In this document: positions 26,806 through 35,198 of the stretch, piece by piece
Layout of the letters: every line of letters starts with the position of its first letter
Position numbering within the stretch: position 1 is the first letter of the stretch
NCBI RefSeq assembly: GCF_003113495.2
Contig: NZ_CP084506.1
Location: forward strand, 1,240,001-1,304,000
Reading direction: 5' to 3'
Length of the DNA: 64,000 bases
Source of the DNA: Edwardsiella tarda ATCC 15947 = NBRC 105688
GTDB lineage: Bacteria; Pseudomonadota; Gammaproteobacteria; Enterobacterales; Enterobacteriaceae
Made by a program: the position numbers and the translations under genes
The notes under the pieces: generated by a model
Told to the model about the DNA's origin: nothing
The model's database searches: none
What the model saw: only the letters and a program-made list of their open reading frames with translations

Positions 26806-27501
26806 TTAGAAGTAGGTGAAGCTATAGGTGAAGGTGGCGCTCAGTGCGGGGGTAACCGCTGACGTTTCCGTGTCCTCTGGCGACGTCTCGCCTTCTGGTG
26901 TGCTGCCGATTAACGCACGGACGGAGGGCGTGGAGCTGAGTGCGTGGGCGCTACGCTGAATATTGACCGTAATATCGAAGGTGGCGGTTTCGCTGCTGGA
27001 TTCGAAGATCGGCCCCTGAGACTGGGCCGCCCCGTTCTGGAACACGATCGACTCGCCGGTTGCAACGGGGCTCTTCTTCTCGCCGTCACTCGCCGTGTTG
27101 GGCCGGTACCAGCTACCGCTGGCGGCATCGGGTTGCGTGACGATCTGGTAATAGATCCCCGCGCGGTCGTCGCCGTCAAAGGCGTTGTGGTTGGCATCGC
27201 CCTGATAGGGTTTCCCCTGGATGGCAATCTGTACCGGCGTCCCCTGGCAATGCGTCAGGGTAAAGGTAAAGGGCAAGCTGGTGAGAACCTCATCGGTGCT
27301 CGCTCCCGTGAGGGCTCGGGAGTTAATCACGAAATTACCCGTGTTTTCGGAGATGGCTAAATCACAGGTATTGTCGATGATATACCCGTTGATGGTGATG
27401 GTTCCGCTGCCATTGGTGATGGTACCGCCCGCGGCGAATACCTGATGACTGGCGAGTATCAACGCTAGGCTCAGGCCAGCTCGTTGCAAGTAATTACGCA
27501 T
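26806..27501 (-). CDS. Pilin-like fimbrial subunit A (fimbrial locus 2)
   Basis: A 231-residue secreted subunit, ATG at 27501 with GAAGGGAA upstream. Signal peptide about 1-23 (QVFA-A). Conserved plan shared with the two other subunits nearby: TITNGSGTITINGYIIDNTC, then LPFTFTLTHCQGTPVQIAIQG (disulfide partner), and a C-terminal alternating strand (ALSATFTYSFTYF). An acidic Thr/Glu-rich stretch (GETSPEDTETSAVTP) precedes the final strand. Immediately upstream of the chaperone, so probably the main shaft subunit. Confidence 0.85.
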   Translation of the reverse strand: MRNYLQRAGLSLALILASHQVFAAGGTITNGSGTITINGYIIDNTCDLAISENTGNFVINSRALTGASTDEVLTSLPFTFTLTHCQGTPVQIAIQGKPYQGDANHNAFDGDDRAGIYYQIVTQPDAASGSWYRPNTASDGEKKSPVATGESIVFQNGAAQSQGPIFESSSETATFDITVNIQRSAHALSSTPSVRALIGSTPEGETSPEDTETSAVTPALSATFTYSFTYF

Positions 27502-27834
27502 TATTATTCCCTTCTCTATAGTTTTATTCGTTATCCATTCCATAAATCAACCCGCGGCGATAATCGTTCCTGATGGGGTGGCCCTCACGCTGATGATGTT
27601 GAGCGCGCCGGGAGGCAATTGATTACTCGCTTGGAATAAGTAGTTTTATTTTATACCGTTAGCTTGGCTGATCAGCCAGCCTATAGGGCTGACTTACCCT
27701 TATTTTCAGAGCGATTGCAGTCCGGGGCATGTTCCATCGCCGCCGATTACCTTAGGTTATTGTCTTTCATATTTATAATTTTATGATCGCTATTTTTTGT
27801 TCGTTGCCATTATCTAGAAGAGATAATATTAAAT
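27502..27834. promoter_or_regulatory. Intergenic region between subunits A and B
   Basis: No gene seen in 333 bases. It is AT-rich next to subunit A, probably containing A's own promoter. A 14 bp palindrome TGGCTGATCAGCCA (27665-27678) and a second small stem (AGCC-TATA-GGGCT) sit in the middle and may be the end of the subunit B transcript or an operator. Confidence 0.4.
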
Positions 27835-28515
27835 TTATAAATAGGTGAACTCATAGGTAAAACTAGTGGTAATCTCATCTAGATCAGAAATGGGTGTGTA
27901 ATTATGCTCACCCAATGTTTTAACAATCACCATATTGATAGTAAATCGTTCGATCTCTGTGAGGGGGGTAAACAATAGCGCCGCTCTCTGGGCGGTATTG
28001 TAATTACGTAGGGGAATGCCACCGTTTTCGTTTATTACTAACGATTTGGTCTGCGATCTCTCGATACCTTGCCATTGTTCTTGATTGATATTGTTAGCAA
28101 ATAAGAATAATCGATATATAAGTGAATCGATTTTGTCAAAAGAATACGAGTAATCCTGGCTGTTTGACATTTTTAACATGAATACAACCGGCATATTGGC
28201 ACATTGTGCGAGAGTAAAGGTGAAGGGGAGCGTGGCTAATACATCATTCAATACCGCGGTCTGTACCTGACTCTGGCTGAGGGTAAACTCAGCGCTGTTC
28301 TTATCGACTGAGACGGCGCAGCTGCTGTTAATCAGATGGCCGGTAACATTGATGGTGCCGCTACCGCCGGGTACGGGTATGCCGGAAAGCAGGGATCTCT
28401 CTACGCTAGAGGCGGAGGATGGCGCCGCCCCCCACGCCGCCGTAGCGCTTAATCCCATGGCCAGGGCAATCGCACCGACCCCCACCCACCCCCGATGATT
28501 CCGCTGATCTGCCAT
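27835..28515 (-). CDS. Pilin-like fimbrial subunit B (fimbrial locus 2)
   Basis: A 226-residue secreted subunit; starts at 28515 (MADQRNHRG, with GGGAG a little close upstream) or 28533. Signal sequence ends near AWGA-A. It keeps the family plan: GSGTINVTGHLINSSC, LPFTFTLAQCANMPVV, and end SFTYEFTYL. It differs from A and C in the middle. Its last half is AT-rich, unlike nearby core genes, suggesting independent acquisition. Function as a minor or alternative pilin is inferred. Confidence 0.78.
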   Translation of the reverse strand: MADQRNHRGWVGVGAIALAMGLSATAAWGAAPSSASSVERSLLSGIPVPGGSGTINVTGHLINSSCAVSVDKNSAEFTLSQSQVQTAVLNDVLATLPFTFTLAQCANMPVVFMLKMSNSQDYSYSFDKIDSLIYRLFLFANNINQEQWQGIERSQTKSLVINENGGIPLRNYNTAQRAALLFTPLTEIERFTINMVIVKTLGEHNYTPISDLDEITTSFTYEFTYL

Positions 28516-29186
28516 AAGCTCCCACTTGAACATATTAATAGTTAATCGATTACCATCATCGCCCTAGCGCTCTGCCGTTTCCGTCGGTACGCGACTAGGA
28601 TGCGATAATATAAGACAATTATCTCAGATAAGATTATTTATACTGTTACATCCTTTGCTGTCAGACGCCATTCTTGATCTATCGCCAGGTTGAATTTTCA
28701 GAGAAAGTGTCGAGGTCGAGGCCTTAATGATAAATGGTTTTTCTGTTTTAAATTGGTGGTATTGCTTTGAAATATATTTCTGTCCGACGTAATGCGTGGG
28801 TGCGGTTCAGGTGATGGCAGGACGATGAATAGTATTAAAGCAGCTAGATAATACTAAGATAAATCGACTGCACTCATTTCTTACTGATGGCAAATATGAC
28901 GCGGTATAACCATTCACATACGTTATGTTCTATTAATGGCTCTATTTATACTAATATCGGCCATAATGACCGTCATTGTTGCTATTGGGCCTTGGCTGGC
29001 GACAAGGTGGCTATACTCAAATCATCGCTGGCTTATCGCCAGGCATAAAAATAAACATCATTTCTCGACTCAATAAATTGGAATACAACTGGGGCACCCG
29101 ACTGGAGCCGGGTGTGCACGCGTGTCGTGAGCAACAAGGCAAGGAAAGATTAATGATGAGTGACTAAATAAAACGAAGGAAAAAGT
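28516..29186. other. AT-rich intergenic region, no gene recognised
   Basis: About 670 bases between subunit B (minus) and the small membrane gene (plus), so it holds two divergent promoters. The one open frame (28976-29167) has no ribosome site and no family signature. No inverted-repeat switch or tRNA was seen. Confidence 0.5.
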
Positions 29187-29486
29187 ATGTGTGAACATGA
29201 CCGATTATCTCCCCCTCCCTCAGCGCGGGTTGGATCGGCGAAAACCCCGCGTGGCGCGTTTATCGATTTCCTGTTTTTCTTGAACATGTTGTCGTGGTTT
29301 GCCATTGGCACCGCATCCTGGCTGGGGATCGCCTTATCGCTATTTTGCTTTGTGTTATCAGGTATTACGGTGAAGAGTAGCCCGGTTGAATATCGGGCAA
29401 AACATATCGCGTTGCTCTTGCTGTCGCTGGTCTTCCTCTGTGCATCGATCACGGCACCGGGCATTCATCAGGTGATCTGGGGGTAA
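29187..29486 (+). CDS. Small membrane protein of unknown function
   Basis: A 99-residue protein with an AAGGA ribosome site 6-7 bases before the ATG. Basic N-terminal tail (to about residue 25), then three likely membrane segments (about 26-42, 45-62 and 70-90). I do not recognise the family. Its stop and the next gene's ATG overlap (TAATG), so the two are made together. Transcribed against the surrounding fimbrial subunit genes. Confidence 0.65.
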   Translation: MCEHDRLSPPPSARVGSAKTPRGAFIDFLFFLNMLSWFAIGTASWLGIALSLFCFVLSGITVKSSPVEYRAKHIALLLLSLVFLCASITAPGIHQVIWG

Positions 29487-30022
29487 TGATGGCTGATACA
29501 AATAATGGTGAGACGCATGCCGGATTTTATCCGATGTCGGCATTGCTGGCGCTGAGCGTATTGCGCATCGCGGGCTCGTGGAACTGGATTAATGGCGCCT
29601 TTTTCGGTGCCGATGCTAAGTCTTCGCTCGCCTGGTTATCGGGCAGTGGTCTGGTTGAGCGTATCGGCGGGGCGGGCGGGTTTGCGGCCAAGGCGATGTA
29701 TCCATGGGTCGGGGACATTATCACGCAGGATATCGCGACGCATCCCGCGTTTTGGGCCTTTTTTATTTTCCTGGCCTATGCGGTTCCAGGGATAAGCCTG
29801 TGCCTAGGGTTATTTACGCGGGTCGGTGGATTGGTGGCGATATTGGCCTCGCTGATGAACCTGCTTGCTGCCGCGGGGAATGGGGCGGATACGATTGGTC
29901 AGAATGTGCTGCTGTTGCTGATTGGCGCCCTCTGTATGTTGACCGGTGCCGGACGCGCCTATGGGATCGATGGGTGGCTACTGGCGCATTATTCGGCCAG
30001 GTGGCTGCGCATTGTCGCCTGA
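29486..30022 (+). CDS. DoxD/DoxX-like membrane protein
   Basis: A 178-residue integral membrane protein with about four segments. It resembles the DoxD (TQO small subunit) branch of the DoxX superfamily: SVLRIAGSWNWINGAFFG, a C-terminal pair of hydrophobic segments around AYAVPGISLCLGLFTRVGG, and a final GALCMLTGAGRAYGIDGWL. In some organisms DoxD is part of a thiosulfate:quinone oxidoreductase; no DoxA partner is seen here, so that role is not claimed. Coupled to the preceding small membrane gene by TAATG. Confidence 0.62.
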   Translation: MMADTNNGETHAGFYPMSALLALSVLRIAGSWNWINGAFFGADAKSSLAWLSGSGLVERIGGAGGFAAKAMYPWVGDIITQDIATHPAFWAFFIFLAYAVPGISLCLGLFTRVGGLVAILASLMNLLAAAGNGADTIGQNVLLLLIGALCMLTGAGRAYGIDGWLLAHYSARWLRIVA

Positions 30023-30054
30023 TCGCCTGGCATTCAGCCCTATACGCGCGGCTT

Positions 30055-30128
30055 GGCAGGCCGCGGCCTCTTTTTCAGCGCCCAGTGTGGACGCTTATTG
30101 GTTCACGCCTCTCTGGATAGGGGAGGCG
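30055..30128. repeat. Imperfect direct repeat, copy 1 (downstream of subunit C)
   Basis: The block 30055-30091 (core CGGCCTCTTTTTCAG) and a following CGCCTC...GAGGCG stem (30106-30128) recur, in the same orientation and order, at 30963-30998 and 31043-31069. The two copies bracket the subunit C gene. Confidence 0.6.
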
Positions 30129-30166
30129 GATTTGACGTGGCGGATTGATGCGCTAATACGCCCGCG

Positions 30167-30814
30167 TTAGTAGTAAAAGAAATAATAGATAATACGAGCG
30201 TTCAGCTCACGTGGGGCCGTCTCTAATTTATGGTGGTTATGATGCGAGATTCTGAGGATAAAGTTTACTGTCGCAGTATCACTGTGTGCGCTGAACGCAT
30301 AGCCACGCTTTTCGTTTTCGGAGACAGACGCCGGAAAAATTAGATTTCCATAGGAGATTCTACCGAGGTGCTCCTTGCTAGTCGCCGTTTCATGGTAGTA
30401 CGTATACCAGGTTCCCTGCGAGCCCGTGCTCTCGGCGACGATCTGGTAATGAAGGAAGGGGACCTGGTCAAAGGCATTGAACTCTCCCGAGGGTTTTCCC
30501 CGGATAACGCTGGGTTGTCCGCCGCTTAGGGCGACGCGTACCGGGGTATCTTGGCAATGCAGTAGGGTAAAGCTGAAGGGGATCTCTTGCACAAGGAGTC
30601 CTTTGAGATCCCGTAGTTGTTGACTGGTGAGGGTGAACGCGATAGTGGGATCATTCACGACGAGGCCGCAGCTATTATTCATGATCTCCCCATGGAGGGT
30701 CACGCTACCGTTGCCATTTCTGATCGCCTCACCGTGCGCTGCCCTGGCGCTAGCGGGCATCAATGCGTAGACGATGAGGGTCAAACATAATCCTAAATAA
30801 TATTTTATTGTCAT
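30167..30814 (-). CDS. Pilin-like fimbrial subunit C (fimbrial locus 2)
   Basis: A 215-residue secreted subunit with signal peptide about 1-25 (ARAA). It shares the locus plan with A and B: NGNGSVTLHGEIMNNSC, IPFSFTLLHCQDTPVRVALSG, HYQIVAESTGSQGTWY (compare YYQIVTQPDAASGSWY in A), and a strand-like end (NARIIYYFFYY). It is separated from the rest of the locus by the small membrane/DoxD operon, and bracketed by imperfect repeats. It may be a duplicated subunit. Confidence 0.8.
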   Translation of the reverse strand: MTIKYYLGLCLTLIVYALMPASARAAHGEAIRNGNGSVTLHGEIMNNSCGLVVNDPTIAFTLTSQQLRDLKGLLVQEIPFSFTLLHCQDTPVRVALSGGQPSVIRGKPSGEFNAFDQVPFLHYQIVAESTGSQGTWYTYYHETATSKEHLGRISYGNLIFPASVSENEKRGYAFSAHSDTATVNFILRISHHNHHKLETAPRELNARIIYYFFYY

Positions 30815-30962
30815 GATATTAGAGTCGGTAGCAAATTAGGTGCGTCGATGAGCCGTTCTCGGAATTCAGCCTTATGGTGCTGTCGTCTAATTAAAGCGAA
30901 TTGATCTTAATAATATTAATTTTGTGAGTATTACATGGTCGCGAGGCATCGGCCACGACCTA

Positions 30963-31069
30963 GGCAGGTCACGGCCTCTTTTTCAGAGCCAGTGCGAAAT
31001 GAAGAGGGGGAAATACGACGTGGGTGAGTCCATCGCCGTATTATGCGCCTCCCGGTAGGGGAGGCGCAT
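30963..31069. repeat. Imperfect direct repeat, copy 2 (between subunit C and hcr)
   Basis: Second copy of the segment described at 30055-30128: the core CGGCCTCTTTTTCAG is exact, and the CGCCTC...GAGGCG stem follows, here separated by a longer spacer. The stem is improved to ATGCGCCTCCC-GGTAG-GGGAGGCGCAT (31043-31069). Confidence 0.6.
31043..31069 (-). terminator. Strong hairpin downstream of hcr
   Basis: Perfect 11 bp stem with a 5-base loop, about 110 bases after the hcr stop. There is no T-run, so this is either a weak terminator or an RNA-stabilising end. Confidence 0.5.
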
Positions 31070-31180
31070 GGCGAGAGACCGGCACAAGTGGGCGCGGATA
31101 GCGGCGCGGGGGGACGCGGCGCCCCTTATAGATCTCGCCTTGCCCGCGCGCAGGGGATACATGCTGGCCTGCGTGCTCGG

Positions 31181-32179
31181 TTAGGCCAGCTCGACGTCCC
31201 CGTTGAGTTGGCAGCAACAGGCCAGCACGTAGCCCTGAGCGATCTCCTCGGGGGTCAGCGTCTGGGTGCTACCGGCCTGATAGTCGCCCCGTAGGATGCG
31301 GGTCTTACAGCTGCCGCAGACACCAGCGCGGCAGGCCGCCTGTACCGGTAGCCGGTTTTGCTCCATCGCGCTGAGTAGCGTGCTGCCGACGGCGGCGCGG
31401 TAGTTGCCGGGGTGTGAGCAGGAGAGGATGCGCAGCGTGCCGCCGAGCGGGGTGCTCGCCGCCTCCGGTTGGAAGCGCTCCAGATGGATCTGTTGCGCTG
31501 GGACGTTTAATTCGCTCAGCAGCGTCTGCGCGTGGCGCATGTAGGGCGCCGGGCCGCAAATCATCACCGTGCGGGCGGCTAAGTCGGCGACCTGGCCCAG
31601 TACCGCCTGATTCAGGCGACCCGAGAGGATCGCGCCGCTGGCGTCGTCTTCGGCCAGCAGGATCAGTTGTAGGCGAGGATGGGCGGCGGCCAGGCGGTGC
31701 CACTCCTCGGCAAAGATGATATCGCGCGGACTACGTACCGCGTAGATCACCGCGATATCGCTGGCCGGGCGGTGTACCAAGAGCCAGCGAGTCATGGCGA
31801 TGATCGGTGTCACCCCACAGCCGGCGGCCAGCATCAGGTAGGCGTCGGCCCCCGGTTGCGGGCAGGTGAATTCCCCCTGAGCCGGGGAGAGCCACAGGTA
31901 GTCGCCGGGTTTTACCTGGTGGGTGAGCCAGCCAGAGCCGATGCCGTCGGCAATGCGCCGTACCGTGAGGGTGATGAAGGGGCTAAGGCCCGGCGTGGAG
32001 GAGAGGGTATAGGCGCGCAGCGTCTCGGCGTCACCGCCGATGCTGACCAGGGCATATTGCCCCGGCTGGTACGGGTAAAAGTCGGGGCAGATGAGGTTCA
32101 AGGTCCAGACGTCGGGGGTTTCTTGGCGTAGTGAATGGACTTGCATCCGATGCGGACATTGCGGAGTGGGCATAGTCAT
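31181..32179 (-). CDS. hcr: NADH oxidoreductase Hcr (hybrid-cluster protein reductase)
   Basis: A 332-residue cytoplasmic electron donor to Hcp. Order: FAD-binding domain (RAYTLSSTPG), NAD(P)H domain (AGCGVTPIIAMTRWL, CGPAPYM), then a C-terminal plant-type [2Fe-2S] ferredoxin with cysteines in CRAGVCGSC and LACCC. Matches E. coli Hcr in length and order. Downstream of hcp, 60 bases away, so probably one transcript controlled from the hcp promoter. Confidence 0.95.
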   Translation of the reverse strand: MTMPTPQCPHRMQVHSLRQETPDVWTLNLICPDFYPYQPGQYALVSIGGDAETLRAYTLSSTPGLSPFITLTVRRIADGIGSGWLTHQVKPGDYLWLSPAQGEFTCPQPGADAYLMLAAGCGVTPIIAMTRWLLVHRPASDIAVIYAVRSPRDIIFAEEWHRLAAAHPRLQLILLAEDDASGAILSGRLNQAVLGQVADLAARTVMICGPAPYMRHAQTLLSELNVPAQQIHLERFQPEAASTPLGGTLRILSCSHPGNYRAAVGSTLLSAMEQNRLPVQAACRAGVCGSCKTRILRGDYQAGSTQTLTPEEIAQGYVLACCCQLNGDVELA

Positions 32180-32239
32180 GATGGTGAATTCTCGCAGTAC
32201 TAAGGCCGCCCCTGGCGCGGGGCCGGGGCGGCGTAAGGA

Positions 32240-33895
32240 TTAAGCCTGGTTGAGGAGTGCGTCGAGATCGGCCTCGACACTGCTGATGCCGCGCATGCCG
32301 AACTGCTGGTTGAGGATCGCCAGGAGGTTCTCCGTCAGGAATGCCGGCGCGGTCGGCCCGGTATAGATATTTTTTACGCCCAGCGACAGCAGGGTCAGCA
32401 GGATGACGATGGCCTTCTGTTCGAACCAGGAGAGCACCAGGCTCAGCGGCAGATCGTTAACGCCGCAACCCAACTTCTCGGCCAGCTTGACCGCCAACAT
32501 GATGGCGCCGTAGGCGTCGTTGCACTGGCCGACGTCCAGCAGGCGCGGTAGCCCCTCCAGGGTGCCGAACTCCAGCTTATTGAAACGGTACTTGCCGCAG
32601 GCCAGGGTCATGATCAGGCAGTCTTGTGGGATGGCTCGGGCGAAGTCGGTGTAGTAGCTGCGCTCGTCGCGGCTGCCGTCGCACCCGCCGAGCAGGAATA
32701 CGTGGCGCAGCTTCTTCTGGGCGACCAGGTCGATCACGCTATCCGCCGCGTTGAGTAGGGTGGCGCGGCCAAAGCCGACGGTGATCCACTGCTCAATCTC
32801 ACTGTAGGGGAAGCCGTCACACACCTGAGCCTGAGCGATCACCTGGCTGAAGTCATCCCCTTCCAGGTGACGAACGCCCGGCCAACCGACGATGCTGCGC
32901 GTCCAGATGCGATCGCTGTAGTTGCCGACGTTGGGATCGATGATGCAGTTGGAGGTCATCAGGATCGGGCCGGGGAAACGGGCGAACTCTTGTTGTTGAT
33001 TCTGCCAGCCGCTGCCGTAGTTACCGACCAGATGGCGATACTTACGCAACTCAGGGTAGCCGTGAGCCGGCAGCATCTCACCGTGGGTGTAAACGTTGAT
33101 GCCGAGGCCATCGGTCTGTTCCAGCAGCATCTGGAGATCTTTCAGATCGTGGCCGGAGATCAGGATGCATTTGCCGGCGACCGGTCGCACGTTGACCTGC
33201 GTCGGCGTCGGATCGCCGTAGGCGTCGGTCGAGCCCTTATCCAGCATCGCCATGATGGCGAAGTTCATCTTGCCGATGCCCATGGCGTTGTTGAGTAGGG
33301 TTTCCATGTCGCGCGGCTGGGTGCCGAGCCAGGCCATATAGTGGTGGTAGTCGGCGTAGATCGCCTCGCTGTGCTGGCCGAGAACATGGGCATGTTCCAG
33401 GTAGGCAGCGGCGCCTTTCAGGCCGTACAGGTTTAGCATGCGTAGACCATGGATGTCATCGCCGATCTCGGCGCGGTCGCTATTCAGGGCGAAGGCGGCC
33501 GCCTGCTGGCGGAGGGTGGCGATATCGTCGCCTGCCAGGCGCAGATCGGCCAGCGGATGGTCGCACTGCGTGCCTGGTGCCTTGGCCAGGCAGGCGGCGC
33601 GCAGGCTGTCACGCATCGCCAGGGCGTCACGGGCGTAGCCGATGATGCGTGCAGAGTCGAAGTTGACGTTGGTCAGGGTGGAGAAGAAGGCGCGCGGCGC
33701 AAAGCTGTCGATGGCGTGATCGCGGATGTCCAGCGTGCGGGCGACGAGCGCCCAGGCCGAGAGGCTTTGCAGCGCGGCGACCAGCAGATCTTGCAGATCG
33801 GAGGTTTCGGCGCTCTTGCCGCACATCCCTTGGGCGTAGGAGCAGCCGTTACCGGCCGGTGTACGGATGGTTTGCTCACATTGAACACAGTACAT
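32240..33895 (-). CDS. hcp: Hydroxylamine reductase / NO reductase, hybrid-cluster protein Hcp
   Basis: A 551-residue class II hybrid-cluster protein that reduces NO and hydroxylamine under anaerobic nitrosative stress. The N-terminal cluster cysteines are C3, C6, C18 and C25 (CX2CX11CX6C). Hybrid-cluster ligands lie in [31 protein letters not shown] and [12 protein letters not shown] at 33895 (MYCVQCEQ) is used; the longer frame adds 23 residues over the regulatory region. NsrR- and FNR-like sites lie upstream. Confidence 0.97.
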   Translation of the reverse strand: MYCVQCEQTIRTPAGNGCSYAQGMCGKSAETSDLQDLLVAALQSLSAWALVARTLDIRDHAIDSFAPRAFFSTLTNVNFDSARIIGYARDALAMRDSLRAACLAKAPGTQCDHPLADLRLAGDDIATLRQQAAAFALNSDRAEIGDDIHGLRMLNLYGLKGAAAYLEHAHVLGQHSEAIYADYHHYMAWLGTQPRDMETLLNNAMGIGKMNFAIMAMLDKGSTDAYGDPTPTQVNVRPVAGKCILISGHDLKDLQMLLEQTDGLGINVYTHGEMLPAHGYPELRKYRHLVGNYGSGWQNQQQEFARFPGPILMTSNCIIDPNVGNYSDRIWTRSIVGWPGVRHLEGDDFSQVIAQAQVCDGFPYSEIEQWITVGFGRATLLNAADSVIDLVAQKKLRHVFLLGGCDGSRDERSYYTDFARAIPQDCLIMTLACGKYRFNKLEFGTLEGLPRLLDVGQCNDAYGAIMLAVKLAEKLGCGVNDLPLSLVLSWFEQKAIVILLTLLSLGVKNIYTGPTAPAFLTENLLAILNQQFGMRGISSVEADLDALLNQA

Positions 33896-33912
33896 GGGGA
33901 ACCCTCTGTTTA

Positions 33913-33935
33913 AAGTTGCATTTATTATGCTTGTT
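33913..33935 (-). promoter_or_regulatory. NsrR-like site upstream of hcp
   Basis: A 23-base imperfect palindrome resembling the NsrR consensus (two 11-base halves of AAGATGCATTT type): left half AAGTTGCATTT, right half ending ATGCTTGTT. Its place just upstream of hcp, a known NsrR target in E. coli, supports the call. Confidence 0.5.
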
Positions 33936-33996
33936 TTTGAGGGTAAGGCGGACGCGGGCAACAAAAAAGGAGTTTTTAATACAACTTCTACTTTGT

Positions 33997-34010
33997 TTGA
34001 TTTAGCGCAA
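33997..34010 (-). promoter_or_regulatory. FNR-like site upstream of hcp
   Basis: TTGATTTAGCGCAA has 8 of the 10 conserved bases of the FNR box TTGATNNNNATCAA (the second half is degenerate). It lies about 100 bases before the hcp start, the usual activating position. E. coli hcp is FNR-dependent. Confidence 0.55.
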
Positions 34011-34045
34011 AATTAATTTGCGAATGGGAAGTATTTACGTGGAGT

Positions 34046-34070
34046 CGAGGCGGCGCGGTGCGCCGCCTCG
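34046..34070 (-). terminator. Hairpin downstream of lysO
   Basis: CGAGGCGGCGC-GGT-GCGCCGCCTCG, an 11 bp perfect stem that starts 5 bases after the lysO stop on the minus strand. No clear T-run. Likely the lysO transcript end, just before the hcp control region. Confidence 0.6.
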
Positions 34071-34074
34071 GGCC

Positions 34075-34974
34075 TCAGGAGGAGAAGAGCGCCATCAACA
34101 CCGGTGCCAACAGGCTCAATAGGAAGCCGTGGACGATGGCGGCCGGGACCAGTTCGAGACCACCGCTGCGCTGCAAGACGGGCAGGGTAAAGTCCATCGA
34201 GGTGGCGCCGCATAGCCCTAACGCACTGCCGCGATGGTGTTGGATCAGCGTCGGGATCATCATGATGGCGAACAGCTCGCGCGCCAGGTCGTTGAAGAAG
34301 GCGGCACTGCCGATCACCGGGCCAAAGGCCTCGGTCAGCATGATACCGGAGAGGGAGTACCAGCCATAGGCGGAGGCGATGGCCAAGCCGGTCTTAATCG
34401 GTAGGCCCAGCAGGGCCGCGGCCAGGGCGCCGCCAGCCAAGGCGCTGACGCAGACCACACAGCCGATCATCATCCCACGGCGGTTAAGGAGGATCTGTGT
34501 CGGTGACATGCCGCTGTTGCGTAGCTGGAGGCCGACCAGAAACAGCAACCAGATCAGCGCGTACTCGCTGGCGTGGGTCGCGTTGCTCAACCATGGCCAT
34601 TGTGTCAGCCCCAACAGGAAGCCGCCGACCACCACGCCGCATAGCTTTAGCGACTCCAGCGCCATGTGCAGCCGCGAGGGCAGCGCCTCCTGGCGATGGG
34701 CGACACGCCAGGGATAACGTTTCTCCAGTAGCCACAGCGCCAGCAGGTTGGCACCGATGATCAGCACGAAGAATAGCGAGGCATACTTGGCGATCAGCCA
34801 CAGGTTGCTGCCCAGGTTGTCGAGGAATGCCAGGCTGATCCCCATGAAGAACAGGATCAGATAGACCATCCAGCTCAGCATGCGGTTAATGAAACGGATC
34901 AGCGTCTTGTGATGCAGGGGCAGCAGGTAGCCAAGCAGCAGTGGCACCAGAATGATCAGGAGTCCAGAATACAT
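34075..34974 (-). CDS. lysO: L-lysine exporter LysO (YbjE)
   Basis: A 299-residue inner-membrane lysine exporter, with two DUF340-type halves and about eight membrane segments. The N-terminal half has NRMLSWMVYLILFFMGISLA. The C-terminal half has IASAYGWYSLSGIMLTEAFGP and the conserved FNDLARE segment. Same position relative to hcp as in E. coli. E. coli lysO is repressed by ArgR with lysine and arginine; no clear ARG box was found upstream here. Confidence 0.93.
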   Translation of the reverse strand: MYSGLLIILVPLLLGYLLPLHHKTLIRFINRMLSWMVYLILFFMGISLAFLDNLGSNLWLIAKYASLFFVLIIGANLLALWLLEKRYPWRVAHRQEALPSRLHMALESLKLCGVVVGGFLLGLTQWPWLSNATHASEYALIWLLFLVGLQLRNSGMSPTQILLNRRGMMIGCVVCVSALAGGALAAALLGLPIKTGLAIASAYGWYSLSGIMLTEAFGPVIGSAAFFNDLARELFAIMMIPTLIQHHRGSALGLCGATSMDFTLPVLQRSGGLELVPAAIVHGFLLSLLAPVLMALFSS

Positions 34975-35198
34975 AACAGCCTAACTTGTTAAATTTTAAA
35001 GCTAATACCGTACTGAAAAGGGGGAGGTGAGTAAAGCTGCAGCAGCCTAGCGGGTGATAAAAAGGTGTTTTTAGCTTTTTTCTCTGCGTACTTTTTAGAA
35101 AAGCAGCACAAAATGGCGCAACGACCGTGGCCTTACCTTGACCCGTTTACGCTTTGCCCGCATTCTCAAAGAGTGTGCAGCGACGAGAGAGGGATGGC

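Larger units (their letters stand above)
30815..31180. other. Intergenic between subunit C and hcr
   Basis: No gene in this stretch. The half near 30815-30950 is AT-rich and should carry the subunit C promoter (minus). The rest is GC-rich and lies after the hcr stop; it contains repeat copy 2 and a strong hairpin at 31043-31069. Confidence 0.55.

Noticed and set aside
28976..29167. 63-codon frame before the small membrane gene
   Set aside because: No ribosome site; ends just before the better supported gene at 29187.
29486..30022. Thiosulfate:quinone oxidoreductase subunit
   Set aside because: Only DoxD-like features are present. No DoxA or other sulfur-oxidation genes occur nearby, so the enzymatic name is not supported.
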